64,000 nucleotides of DNA, from the NCBI GenBank assembly GCA_022702705.1, contig CM040428.1:52299198-52363197 (forward strand). Direction: 5' to 3'. The notes below the pieces were generated by a model, which worked only from the letters and a program-made list of their open reading frames with translations, made no database searches and was not told the DNA's origin. Below are positions 10,912 to 23,000 of this stretch, piece by piece. Source of the stretch: Papilionanthe hookeriana x Papilionanthe teres (lineage: Eukaryota > Streptophyta > Magnoliopsida > Asparagales > Orchidaceae). Made by a program: the position numbers and the translations under genes. Position 1 is the first letter of the stretch, and each line of letters starts with the position of its first letter.

Positions 10912-11559
10912 GTACTGTCATGATTCCCTCTTAATTTTGTTTCTTCTGCACAATCTTGTTTTTTCTTCATCTTAATTTGCTTCCGATCTTTGTGGACTGA
11001 TTCGCATTATATGTTTCTATTGAGTTTTTTAGATCGTTTTCAAAATTCAAACTCTTTGGAAATGTGTTCTTCCAATTTAATTTTTGTTTGTTTAATATGT
11101 TGTTGGAAAAAAAAAAGTTATGTAAAGAGAATAGTTTTTTATGTTAATTTAAATATTATTAATCAATTATATGTTACCGACATTTTAAAAATAACTTCTA
11201 TTTTATTTTATTTTCTTACTTTTCATTTCAATTCGAAATTAATTTATCTAAAAATCAATTTATTTTTCAGCTAAAAAATTCGTGGTGATAAATACTTAAC
11301 GTTTGAGCAAAAAAATTAGTTTATTTTTCATCTTAGATTGAATCGGAAATACCTAAAATTTTGATATGAATTTTTTACTCCACAAAGATAGTAAATAAAA
11401 TATTACTTTAAATTAATAAAATACACTATTTGGTTAGAATCAAATAAGTAGAATTCAATATTAATAGGGACTTAAAATAGGATAAGAAATAGAAATTATT
11501 TTGGATTAAATTATGTGTTAATAAATATAAAAACTTCGTGATGATAAATTCATAAAATT

Positions 11560-11640
11560 GTGCACTTACTCGTGACATAGTGGTTAAATATATAATTAAC
11601 TGCTGTGAGTTCGTGAGTTTGAATTGTGCAAATGTAAACT
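11560..11640 (+). mobile_element. Possible SINE head
   Basis: CATAGTGGTTAAAT followed by GAGTTTGAATTGT resembles decayed A and B boxes. It lies in the leader intron of the TFIIS-domain gene. Weak. Confidence 0.3.
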
Positions 11641-11690
11641 TTAAACTTTTTGTGTTTGATATGTAAATACGAAAGAATTATGTTGTTCTC
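11630..11690 (+). mobile_element. MITE fragment
   Basis: Contains GTTTGATATGTAAATACGAAAG, a piece of a right arm of the hairpin MITE family. Confidence 0.4.
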
Positions 11691-11826
11691 ATATAAATTT
11701 CTCATTTTTTGTTTATACATTCTCTAAAATGTCTCATAAATTTATGTGATTCCCTTATGTTCACCAGAGATAATCGCATTCACAAAAGAAGCAAACTTAC
11801 AAGATTGTCAAAGACTTGCTTCCATT

Positions 11827-13498
11827 ATGAGCAATATGAAGCGTCAGGATTTCATCAATCCTACTCAACCGAAGAATGGCCCTACAATTCCATACAAACC
11901 ATCCAGAGCTGACGAGCTGAGAAGTATGATTCAAAAGTTGAAGAATTCTACAACGACCAATGCTGAAGGTGCCACGAGACAACGGGCAAACATCTCAGCT
12001 TCCACGGAGAGCAGGGACTATCTTGATCATCTTTTTCAGTTAAACATGGTTTACTTTCTCAATCAATGGCTCCATGAAGCTACAAAATCTGGTGACGACG
12101 ACGCAATTAACGAACAAGTGATTAATGCATCTTTACTAATCACTAGAGAATGTCCCTCTATGTCAGGATAAGAACTCTTCGGGCATTCTAGTAACCATCC
12201 GGGAATTGTTTGGTCATAAACTTGTTCAGATCAAACAAAGGATGCAAGCATTTTTTGACAGGTGGGCTGGTAGAAGTTTTGACAGATTTGCAACCCAAAC
12301 AGTAGTTGGGGAGGAGCGCTGCAGAGTAGAATTGAGCTGTGATGAAAAAAATGCAGCGAGAGAAACCAACATTCTTCGATTAGATGATGCAGATGAAGGC
12401 CTGAAAAGATATGTTCGATATGGATATGGACCTCTGGCTGCCGGTACTCTAAATGAGCAAGAGAAACCTCTTCTTGATGATCACATCTACGCAGAAGAGA
12501 ATGGAGGGGAAGGCGCCTCGTATGAGTCATCCGAGTCGTATTTGAAGGAGTTCGAATTGGGTGAAAATTTCAGCGAAGGACTGCAAGATTTATCGAGCAC
12601 ATCCGATGGATTGGACGAGAATGAAGATCTAGCACTAGAGTCGGACGAGTTAGACGTGGCAGAACGTTCCCAGCAAGTTGGAGTTGAAAGGGAGGTTGTT
12701 GATTACACTGGAAGAGTTTGCAACTCTTTCCCAGGATTCACTTCAGGAGAGTTATTCAGCTCTGAAAGATCAAGAAAGGGTAAATTTTTGTTGGATCTGA
12801 ATCCATATCCCGGTTCGGAAGTTCTCGATTGTGAGTTGAGTCTCCCCCCATACAATCCACTCAATCTATCTGCACTTGTAGCACTTTCTCCATCAAATGG
12901 AGCTTCTGAACTTCAATTATTTCCGTCAAAACGGGAATGCAAAGTAAGTTCAAGAAATTCTGCTGCAGGAGGTGCTAATACCCTGCTAGATTCAGAACAC
13001 AGAGAAAATTTAGGAGAAATAAATTTGAATTTGGAATTTGTTCCTCCATTTATGAGCACATTCGTAGAACAGGGTTTAGAAAGAGCTGAAACGAGACAGT
13101 TGGGTCTCGCCTGTTTTGAAGAGAAGGAAAAAGCTCTAACCATACCAGAGTCATCATCTTCAACGCAGCCTTCGATCAAAAACTTCGACTTGAATGATGA
13201 ACCTTCTGCGTTCGATTCTGGTCCAGCTTTCGCCTTCTTGGATTCGAGAATGATTTCTGATCGAAGAGATGAATTATCAACACCAACATTGATAATGGGA
13301 ATGGAGCAAAGCACTCCTTCAAGTTCACATTGGGAGCCAAATTTGGATTTTAATTTGATTTCCGGACTGATGGAGAACGGAGGCAATGAAGAGGGGAAGT
13401 CCGATGCCCGCATTCATAGCGGAAAGCAGAAAACTTGTTGGAGAAGAGAGGAAGAATTTAAAGAGGAAAGAGCCAGATTCTGGTTGCGAGCCTCGTGA
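11827..13498 (+). CDS. TFIIS N-terminal (LW) domain protein, one frameshift
   Basis: The N-terminal part (ADELRSMIQKLKN, GATRQRANISASTESRDYLDHL, FLNQWLHEA) and the next part (SSGILVTIRELFGHKL, RMQAFFDRWA) together form the helical TFIIS N-terminal/LW domain seen in a small plant family of nuclear elongation-factor-like proteins (I recall AT4G24200 as similar). The C-terminal 350 residues are acidic and low in complexity, with an FDLNDEPS motif common in such plant nuclear proteins. The frame shifts at 12166-12171: an extra G creates TAA, and the domain continues one base over. This may be a sequencing error, a recent mutation or a pseudogene. The start at 11827 is the first ATG that precedes the domain in frame; an upstream acceptor at 11767 is plausible. 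Product length would be about 556 residues if the frame is intact. Confidence 0.6.
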
Positions 13499-13839
13499 TT
13501 TTCGTTACTGTCCGCTGAGGCTAAAACTGTAGAAATCTGTCCTCGCATTTTTCTACAGTTTTATTTTCTTTTTTCTTTTGCCGTTTTGAAAAATAAGGAT
13601 TACTATAGTAAGACCTTCAGGTAATCCATAGAAGAAAGGATTTAATAATTATTGTTTAGTTTGCAAATAAATGCTTTTTTTATGATTTTTATTCTTATTG
13701 ATTAGTTTGCAAATAAATTTTTTATCGTTTTAAATAATTTGAACATGCAGTGGCAAGCAGTGGCAAACTGGCAATGCCATCAATGATTTTATTTTTTTCC
13801 GCTCGCTCTCTCTCTTTGTCTCTCTCTCTCTTATATATA

Positions 13840-13841
13840 TG

Positions 13842-13914
<73 letters not shown>
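13840..13914. repeat. (TA)n microsatellite
   Basis: Long TA run preceded by a CTCTCT stretch (13801-13830). Confidence 0.95.
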
Positions 13915-13916
<2 letters not shown>

Positions 13917-14480
13917 TAGACGTATAAATACTTGAGCATAGAACGGTAAGTATATCTTTCTAAAAAAAGAAAAAAGAAAAAAAAGGTGGACACGTGGGGG
14001 AAGGGTGAGGTATGGAATTTCTTGTACTTAATTTTAGATGAAAAAAAATTTGATAATGGCTTGCTAGGGATAAGCATGCATGCATGTAAATCATTTTCTA
14101 TAATATATGGATTTGTAAAAATAGTTCATTTTGTAGCATCTGGAGAAATATAAAAGCAAAAGTAAATGATTTTAACTTTGTGTTGAATTAAAATTCATGC
14201 CCAAAAAATGGAACACAACTTTATTTTTCAAGCGCGGGGAAGCAAAAAAATTATCATTTATATTATAAAGTTCTCATATTTATAGAAGATAGAAGAGACA
14301 AAAAGATATAAAAATTAGGTGTTTAGCATTGTTTTTGAGATAAGGACAAAAAGCATTCTGGTCCTTTTTATTCCAACTATTGGATTATCTCGAGATCTGT
14401 GCATATCATTTTTGTGTAACATACTAAGTTCTCCAAATTTCTTGCATTTTGATTGAGATAGTTGCAATAAGAACAAGAAA
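13915..14480. other. AT-rich spacer, nothing recognised
   Basis: No coding frame, repeat family or promoter motif stood out. Confidence 0.5.
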
Positions 14481-14559
14481 ATTTATAAATCGAATAAATC
14501 GGCGGGGCGGGGGAGGTGTTGTGGAGCTGCTGGATTGGGTTGTCGGAAGAGTCGGAGGA

Positions 14560-15150
14560 AGATTTTGTCGTCGGGAGAAGAGTCTTAGAGTTCCTCGCCC
14601 CAGAGAGAAGTCATGCTTGCCTTGTGGTGTGTGGAATCTTAGAGTTGCTCACCCTAAAGGGGAGTCATGCTTGCCCCGGGAGGGGGTCTTAGATTGGTAC
14701 AACCCTCGTGGAGCTTATCGCTTGCAGGTATTAATTTTTTGATTTGGGCGCATGATGTGCGTATCCGCACCCCTCGTTGAGCTTGTCATTATCGAGTGCG
14801 GGGGGGGTGGAATATTAGAGTTGCTCATTCAGAAGGATGGTCTTGCTTACCCCAAAAAGGAGGCTTAGAGTTTTACAACCCTTGTGGAGCTTATCACAGC
14901 TAGGTGTTAATTTTATGATTTGGGCGTAGGACGTGCGTATTTGCACCCCTCGTAGAGTTTGTCACTATTGGGTGCTGATACGTCCCATAGACTTCTAGCA
15001 GTCATTAGACACCTCTCACGAAGTTTGTAGTTGTCGGGTGTTAACTATATGATTTGGGCGTAGAAAGTTCGTCTACGCACCTCTCGCGGAGCTTGTCGTT
15101 GTAGGGTGTCTATATGTCAGCCTTTTGGCGATTGTTAGACACCTCTTGTG
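14560..15150 (+). repeat. Diverged tandem repeat block
   Basis: Repeating phrases such as GATTTGGGCG (14741, 14917, 15051), CACCCCTCGT.GAGCTT and GTCGGGTGTTAA recur every 130-180 bp. Such arrays resemble the subterminal regions of CACTA-type elements or a decayed satellite. No clear termini were found. Confidence 0.5.
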
Positions 15151-15343
15151 GAGCTTGAGTTGGGGTCGTCAGATTCTCAAGCAAATAGTAGAAAGCCAAC
15201 ATAGAGTTGATGACTCTATAGCACGCATGACGAATACCTTAGAAGATATTCAGGGCAAGCAGCCGATCACATCCATGCAAGAGGAGGAGGAGGAGGAGAA
15301 TGAAGTTATGAGTAATTTTCTGTATGTTTTCTTTTATTTGTAA
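15140..15343 (+). pseudogene. Possible transposase C-terminal fragment
   Basis: A short frame with a heptad-like helix (ILKQIVESQHRVDDSIARM) and a glutamate run before the stop. Tails of this kind occur in plant Ptta/En/Spm-like transposases, and the fragment follows the tandem block at 14560. It could be a chance frame. Confidence 0.25.
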
Positions 15344-15788
15344 GCATTATGTTAAACATTTGTTGTGGATTTTATGGATTAACTTTACTACTTGTGACAA
15401 TTTGTGATGGTATTTTCCTCTTATTAATGATATTATTTAGATAATTGATTTGTGATATGGATATACTTAAGGTGATATGTAAAGTGAAATGTGTTTTTTT
15501 GCATGTAAATGGTATTGAAATTTTTTTTTTTCTGTGTTATAGCTTTGCGTGAGTGGCAATGATTATTATTGAATAAGTGGCAATGATTATAAATAAGTGA
15601 AGTTTGAGTGAGTCACAACATTATTGTATCTATTTGTCACTTAAATTAATTGTGCATATTAAAAGACACTATATAATCACTCAACTCCTACAAATTTTTT
15701 TTACGTGCATCAATTTCTTTAATTATTTTGAGTAAATATAAGCTAAATACAACTTTATAAATTTGTTATAAATTTAGTTTATTTCATC

Positions 15789-15796
15789 TATATAAG
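15789..15796 (+). promoter_or_regulatory. TATA box of thaumatin-like gene
   Basis: TATATAAG, 93 bp upstream of the ATG at 15882. Confidence 0.6.
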
Positions 15797-15881
15797 AACA
15801 CGTTCGCAACCCCAACATCAACTCCCGCTTCTTCAACATGTATAACTAAAAATAGAACAGATGCACACAAAGGGGCCTCCA

Positions 15882-16944
15882 ATGGCTTTCGTCTTCCCTC
15901 ACTTTCTCTCCATCCTTTTCTTCTGCTTCTCCTTTCTCGGTACAGACACTAAACCCTCTCCCTCCTCCATTAAACCTTTCTGCAAATAGAACTACTAACA
16001 AACCTTTGATCTTTCAGCATCGCCGGATAAGACGGCAGCAAAAACCTTCACCATTATAAACAAGTGCCGGCTTACAATCTGGCCCGCTATCCTTTCCGGC
16101 GCCGGAATCCCCCTTCTCTCCACCACCGGCTTCGAGCTCCCGTCCGGCCAATGGCGTTCCATCGAAGCCCCTCCGGGATGGTCGGGCCGCCTCTGGGCCC
16201 GCACAAGCTGCGTTTTTTACGACTCCAAACCCGGCTTCTGCCTCACCGGGGACTGCGGAACAGGGGAGGTGGAATGCAATGGCAGAGGAGCTGCTCCGCC
16301 GGTGACTCTAGCAGAGTTCACCCTTGGCGACGAGAAGGATTTCTACGACGTGAGTTTGGTGGACGGATATAATCTTCCCATGGTGATTGAGGGGGTAGAG
16401 GGGCATTGTGCGGCGGCGGGATGTGCGGCGGATGTGAACGAGAGGTGTCCGCCGGAGTTAATGGTGGGGGAGGCGGCGGCATGTAGGAGTGCGTGCGAGG
16501 CGTTTGGTGGGGAGGAGTTTTGCTGCAGCGGGGAGTTTGCAACGCCGGCGAAGTGTAAGCCGACGGCGTACTCGGAAGTATTTAAGGCGGCGTGTCCGGA
16601 TTCCTACAGTTATGCTTATGACGACGCTAGTTCGATATTCACCTGCGCCGGCGCCGGCGAGTATGCGGTTACTTTCTGCCCGGAGGGGAATCCAAGGTGC
16701 TTTATAGCTATATTATTTTATGCTCTGCTTTCAGCAAATTGCTGGCTTGGTGTTTACTGTTAGGTTTTTGGGCAGTGAGAAGTCGGCGTCAACTGATCCA
16801 TTGACTTCTCCGAGAAATTTGGAACCTTGGTTGGCCAACCTCGTCACCGGTTCGGCGGCGGAGAAGAGTTGTCATGTTTTCTCTCATCTCCTTTATCTTC
16901 TTCTTCTTGTCTTCTTCTCTCTTCTCCATTTTTGTTTCTCTTGA
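15882..16944 (+). CDS. Thaumatin-like protein (PR-5 family), probably GPI-anchored
   Basis: Three exons fit: 15882-15939, 16018-16696 and 16776-16944 (donors GTACAG and GTGCTT; acceptors TTTCAG and GGGCAG), giving about 301 residues. A signal peptide (MAFVFPHFLSILFFCFSF..) leads into a complete thaumatin domain with all 16 cysteines, the GRLWARTSC and FCLTGDCGTGEVEC signatures, the AEFTL glutamate and the acidic-cleft aspartates. Exon 3 adds an SAST-rich linker, a small-residue GSAA site and a hydrophobic tail ending FCFS, the layout of a GPI attachment signal. Such proteins act in the apoplast or at the outer plasma membrane, some in defence. If the last intron is retained, the frame ends at 16763 with a different hydrophobic tail. 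An alternative acceptor at 16763 stays in frame and adds four residues. Its duplicated sister at 2752 is broken. Confidence 0.88.
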
Positions 16945-17016
16945 AGGTGGGATTGTAGGAATGGCGCATAAATAAATTCGTTGGTGTTGAGAGCAACATA
17001 TATTTTCAGTAAACAC

Positions 17017-17059
<43 letters not shown>

Positions 17060-17145
17060 TAGGTATTTAAATGCATATCACCAATTCTCAGATCTTTCAA
17101 AAAAAAAAAAAAAAAAAAAATGGTCTGAGGTTATTATACTACTTC

Positions 17146-17290
17146 TCAACTACCCTCATGCGCTTAATAATTGAGGATCGCCCTCACTACCAAAAATCGG
17201 TCGTAGAGTGATTTAACCCGCGACTCGAGAGTACTTACGACCATCAAAAAGGCTGCTCTACCAACATATCACGACTATCGGCGCACACAC
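17146..17290 (-). mobile_element. Decayed tRNA-derived SINE
   Basis: On the minus strand TTGGTAGAGCAGC (A-box-like, about 17252-17264) and CGGGTTAAATCAC (B-box-like, about 17209-17221) have tRNA-like spacing. It resembles the SINE at 10190 in the GGTCGTAAGTAC stretch and in the upstream CA/GT run. It lies in the segment missing from the other duplicate. Confidence 0.5.
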
Positions 17291-17520
17291 ACAAATATAC
17301 ATATAGATAGATAATACTAATTATACCTGTAATATCATATAAAAAATATCAGAGTCAATCAATAACATTAATTAAATTTTATCATCCAAGTGAATATTAT
17401 AAGAGCTAAAAAAAAATAAAATTTTATAAATCATTTAATTTTAATTGAATAAATTGAAGAAAAAAAACATCATTTAAAATACTCTAACAAAAAACCAATA
17501 AATAACATTATAGTGCGCCA

Positions 17521-17522
17521 TA

Positions 17523-17604
<82 letters not shown>
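17521..17604. repeat. (TA)n microsatellite
   Basis: About 40 TA units. Confidence 0.95.
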
Positions 17605-17606
<2 letters not shown>

Positions 17607-17787
17607 GATATCCAAAGCTTTTCGCCTAAAGAGTTGCAATAAAGAGATAGAATTATGAGACAAGAAAAGTTAGCCCTATTATCTAGATCTAGAAATAAAA
17701 ATCTTACTCATCCAACAATTATCCTTAATTTTTTGTTCAAAATATTATCCCATAAAAAGGGTCCTAAACTATTCCATATTTAACTTT

Positions 17788-17915
17788 TACATACATACCG
17801 TCTTACCTATGCATGAAAATATGCATTTCATTTTTTAAAAGTTAAATGATGGTATTTTCATAATACGAAAGATTTGAGGGTATAATTGTAAAAAGTAAGA
17901 AATTGGTCACTTTTT
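17788..17915 (-). mobile_element. Internally deleted MITE shared by both duplicates
   Basis: The core ACCTATGCATGAAAATATGC is present but the outer left arm and most of the right arm are gone, exactly as at 3690-3835. The deletion therefore predates the duplication. Confidence 0.7.
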
Positions 17916-18005
17916 TAGAATGTCATGAGAAAAATAATTTCTTTAGTGAAATTACTGATCTTTGATGATGATGATGGTGGTGATAAAGACGAGTTAATCT
18001 TACAA

Positions 18006-18327
18006 ATGATAAAATATGATGTTAATAAGAGCGGTCAAAACTAATATCTTTATTAATATTATAATGAATGATTTGTTAGTTACAAAGATAATATTGTTAA
18101 ATGTGAGATGGGACCAATGTTGATAGGAAAGCACTTACATCTCTTTATTGATGAGATTTGATAGAGTTGCTTAAAGTGATTCATTGTGCAAGTCTGAGCC
18201 TACAATGAGTCATATTATTATAATAAGCATTATTCTATCACTTCATTTGTTTGGATAAGAGAAGCATTAGGGAGAGCTCTCTCATTCACAATGGAATCTA
18301 GTGAGAGATATGCCAACTTTTGGTTTT

Positions 18328-18358
<31 letters not shown>

Positions 18359-19211
18359 GTCTTTTCTTTTTTGATAAGATTATATATACATATGTGTATG
18401 TATATGTATGTATGAGTATATGTATGTGACATCTGTATGTCTATGTGTAATACTTATATTTATGTGTATGCATATGTATGCATGTAGAATTAGCATTATT
18501 TATTTTCACATTATTTGTTTTTCTTTTCTATATATACAAGCAATTATGTGTCTGTGTGTTCACATCCCAAGACCGCAAAGCTGAGGCGAAGAGCTGCAGG
18601 TATGGGAGGAAATTTCACCTGAACGCAAAATAAAGACGCTGGATGTGGGGTCGATACCACATCTCCATTTATTAAAGATATCAAAACGCCGTTTTGAAAT
18701 AAGCTATACAAACATGCAGACGAAACGGCATAGTGACATTTTGAAAGCGTTGCCTACAATAATAAGATGCCCCCAAACAGACCCTTATTAGCTCGAGAGA
18801 AGACTCATTTAAAAGAATATATATATTAATATAAAAAGCATTCGCAAAATATTAAAATTTATGACTTTATCTATAAATGATTAAAATCCTTTTTAAAATC
18901 TATAGATTATATTTTATATCAAAAGATCTTTTATTTGTTATCTTGTAATTAATTATTTATATTTTATTAATTTATTAAAACATTAACTTTGAAATAATAT
19001 TATTTTCTCTCAAACATGAAAAACATGATGGCTTGAACTCAATTAATAAATAGAGCTTGAGCTCAAACCTGAGGTAGCCTGTGGCTAGAGCTCGACTCAA
19101 CACATTATATCCTTAATCCAACCATAATCATTGTATTTTGTGAAAAAACGATTAGAAAGAAAATTAAGATTTTTTCATATCTACAAGAACATAATTTGTA
19201 TACTTAAATTA
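18006..19211. other. Spacer without recognisable gene
   Basis: Includes a poly-T tract (18330-18360), a TATG/TGTA-rich run (18380-18540) and mixed sequence at 18560-18790 containing AAAACGCCGTTTTG, a 14-bp palindrome. No open frame of interest. Confidence 0.5.
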
Positions 19212-19463
19212 GGGGGATTTACATAAAGACCACACAATTCTTATGTATTTACACATCCAGCACTTAAACTTCAATATTTACATTTATAGCACTTTGGTGT
19301 CCTCGGCCTAAGCATGAAAAGGTGTATTTCACTTTTAAAAAGAAGATGACGGTGATAATTTTTTTTATGTGAAATTAAATGTTTGCGTGCTGTGCATGTA
19401 AATATTAATGTTTTGGTGATAGATATGTAAATATAAAGGAATTGTATGGTATGTAAATGCCCT
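19212..19463 (-). mobile_element. Hairpin MITE, near complete
   Basis: Starts GGGGGATTTACATAAAGACC and ends GGTATGTAAATGCCC. The core GCATGAAAAGGTGTATTTCAC gives the reverse orientation relative to the copy at 43960. Confidence 0.8.
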
Positions 19464-19477
19464 TATTTTTAGGAAAA

Positions 19478-19650
19478 AATAATACATCAGAAGTCCAATC
19501 ACTATGCGCCACGTGCATAGTCCAGCCCCACTAAATAAAATAAGTTAAATAGTTTAATGCATGGCAAGACCAGATCGAACACGTGACGCATTGTGATTAG
19601 AGTGTTGATACAGTTTTACATCAGGACTCCTGATGTAATATTTTTTCTAT
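19478..19650. mobile_element. Second, unrelated small MITE
   Basis: The left end AATACATCAGAAGTCC is matched on the opposite strand at the right end by ATTACATCAGGAGTCC, and both arms carry a CACGTG-containing stretch further in. It lies directly after the hairpin MITE. Confidence 0.45.
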
Positions 19651-20013
19651 TTTTAGACGGGATAAAACAGACTACCAAACATATTTTTTTCTGCATGAAA
19701 TGTGTTTTCAAAAGTCATAAAACAGCAGTGAATATGGCCTGAGCTATAACATATTATCTAATTTTCTGCCAATTTAACATAAACAAATTGTCATAGGTAA
19801 CATAAATTATTCTTACTCAAATACTATCTGGAAACAATGAATGGCTTCTTTTGCAAGAACATTGGAAGCTGTCCTTGAGAACATTATACAAAATTGAATG
19901 AGTTACAGCAGCAATAAGGAACCATAAATACAGCAAATAATGTCAAAATAACATAAATCCCTATCTTAAAGGTCATTAATGGAGTTTCCCATACCTCTAT
20001 CAGTTGAAAGGTT

Positions 20014-23000
20014 TCAGTCGTCGTCCTTGAACTCTCTGGTAAAGAGAAAACATATCAGATGGAAAACTCCATACTAGCTAGCTCTGGTTTCAGACGTAGA
20101 TTTACATACATACCACTCAATTCTTATATATTTAAATATCGAACAACTAAACTTCAATTTGCACATATATGGCACCAAACCTATGCATGAAAAAGTGTAT
20201 TTCACTCTTTAAAAGTTACAATAGTGCTACTTTTGCTGTGATATGATAGATTTGGGTGGTATAAATGTAAAAAAGTAAAGTTTAGATGTTAGATATGTAA
20301 TAACATAAGAATTGGGTGGTAGGTATGCAAATGCCCCAATTGAGAAACTTGCTATAAAAATCTGTAGATGAAAAAGTAAAGATAGAATGATTCAGGTTAT
20401 TGAACTTTAATACAAAGCTAACTTGTTCTTCTCCCCTTGGTGGAAAACTTGTAAGGATTTACCCAATGTCATACTTGAAGTGCAGAAAAATGCAATTTTC
20501 TGAACACTGAATTGCTGTTTAAACAATATTTTGCTAAAACAACTCGGAATTCTATTTTATAATTACCATAAATTCAAATCAAATGCACCAACTTTACATT
20601 AATTTCCCATGATTCAAAAACAAGTAACAACAATTCTTCAAACTAATTCATGTACTTGGAGATTGTTTTGGTCACTTGCTTCAATAAATTAAAGCTGCAT
20701 TTACATACAACCACCCAATTCCTATGTATTTACATATCTAACACCATTATTTTACATTTTACATTTATACCACCCAAATTATTCATATTATATAAAAAAT
20801 ACTACTATTTTAACTTTAAAAATTGAATAGTTCAGGCGGTATGTATGTAAAAATTGAAGTTCAGGTGTTAGATATGCAAATAAATAAGAATTGAGGGGTA
20901 TGCATGTAAATCTTCCAAAATCAAACTCATCATGCATATGATTGTGATAAAATAAGCATAAATATGTTTCTCTTAGAATTTATTTGATTTGAATTCAAGT
21001 GGCCGTAAGTTAAAATGACAAAAAAAGGAATCATATTCTATTTTATCTCTAAGCTGTTCTGCTGATCCCTGTCCACAATTGTTAGTAAGAAATGTACCAC
21101 AATATTCCTTTGACAGATTTACATGCATACCACTCACATATCTATTTACATATCTAACGCCTAAACTTTAACTTTGACATATGTGCCACCTTTCCTATGC
21201 ACAAAAATGTGTATTTCACCTTTTAAAAGTTAAAATACTAGTATTTGTTATGAGATACATGTTAAAATCAAAGAGTAGGTGTTAGATATGCAAATAAATA
21301 AGAATTGGGTGCTTTGTATGTAAATGCCTCATTCATTAATGCATTATTCATCTCACCACTCAACGTAGCAAATAATATACCTCCGATCAAGATAACGAGG
21401 CTGAATGCCGGTGCCTTGGCAGGTGGTGCACGTTAAAGCGCCGGCACCTTCACAGTTGATGCATCGCGATACTTCGCTTTCGCCTCCGCCGACAATTACA
21501 GTCACAGCTCCTTTTCCTGAGCAGAACCTGCATTGCTCTGAAATTTCAAGCAAGTCTGTTTAATCTTCCGCTCCTTTGGTAATCCAGGTAGAAAAGCTTT
21601 ACAGTATTAACGAAACAATTTGTTAACTAGTAAAAATTTATAATTTTATGTTATTAGCACATATTCATTCCTTTATAACTACTATTCTTTTTTTCCTAAT
21701 GCTTCAACATTAATATTTACATAAACACCACTCAATTACTATGTATTTACATATCTAACAGCTAAATTTCAATTTTTACATACATGTCACATTACCTGTG
21801 CATGAAAAGGTGTATGTTACCTCTTAAAAGTTAAATTGGAGGTGTCTTTTAGGTGATACGAAGGCTTTGGTTGGTATAAATGTAAAAAGTAAAGCTTAGG
21901 TGTTAAATACTTAAAAACATAGGACTTGGTGGTATGTATTGTTGTGGTGTGTATATATAATAAAACGGTCGACGATTAAGTGAAAAATAGAACGATAAAA
22001 TTCACATCAGAAAAGAGCATAGCGGAACACACAGATTTACATGGTTCGGCAAATTACCTATGTCCAGATTTACATGGTTCGGCAAATTGCCTATGTCCAT
22101 GGAGTTGCAGAGGATTTTACTACTTGAGAAATTTACACCAGTGGAAAATCTCGACATACAAAAGAAAGTCTCTCACTCCTTCACTCTCTCTTCTTCTCTC
22201 TCTACACTGAGATACACACCGAAGAAGATGAAAAAATACGGGGAACCACCTGCTTAATTCACGTACAAGAGAAATCATATTTCTCTTCTGCCACGAGCTA
22301 CCAAGAAGAAGCCAAGGATGAGCAACCTTCTTCTTCTTCTTCTTTCTTCTTCCTTCTACCGCAAGGAACTACTGCTTACACTTCTCTTCTCCTGTCCCCT
22401 CGAAGCAATAAGGTGCTTTCCCTTTTATCACGACGAGGAGACGGGGTTGGTGACGTTTCGCGAACAGAAGCAATACTTCGCTTCACGATGGAGAAAGACG
22501 GGAGCGGGAGCAGTTTCGCAACAGAGGAGTCGCGACTTTTAGCTATCGGGAGAGGGAGGCAAGGGTCGCGAACCGGGCTTCATCCAACAAATCCTCCACT
22601 TGGAGACGGATACACAGACTACAGTGTCTTCTTCCTCAAACTGATACCTTCACTGGCGACGTCGACATTTTCTTCAAACGTGATATCCTCCACCTCTGCA
22701 ACTCAAGACCCCTATCTTCATACCAGAAGACCAACTGAAGCTGCGCACAACTTCAGTTTCTCTAAAGTACCACCCTCAGTTGAAATATTATCATCAAGAT
22801 AGTCTTGTACCTTCAAGCTCCTTCTTGGGTTACTCATGTATCTGCATAGAACTCCCACTGTATGGGCAATATCCTGCCTCTGCTGAAAGTTTTTTCAACA
22901 AGTTTAGTCATGTACCTCGTACCGTCATCAAGCTCAATCTTTACCTGGTACACCAACTTGTTGTGCAATGCTTCTTCTGGTGCCACAATTGCGCTATCAT

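Larger units (their letters stand above)
16945..18005 (+). repeat. 3' flank of segmental duplication (intact copy)
   Basis: Matches 3559-3925 in two blocks, 16945-17145 and 17788-18005, separated by about 640 bp (17146-17787) that holds a SINE-like copy and a TA array. An (AAT)n tract (17019-17060) is expanded relative to the other copy. Confidence 0.75.

Noticed and set aside
16697..16733. Intron GTGCTT..TTTCAG in the thaumatin-like gene
   Set aside because: Only 37 bp, too short for a plant intron; acceptors at 16763 or 16775 give 67 or 79 bp and keep the frame.
22318..22802. Frames at 22318-22542 and 22413-22802 (and 24054-24480 on the minus strand) as small genes
   Set aside because: They fall wholly or mainly within the two LTRs of the copia element and repeat each other.
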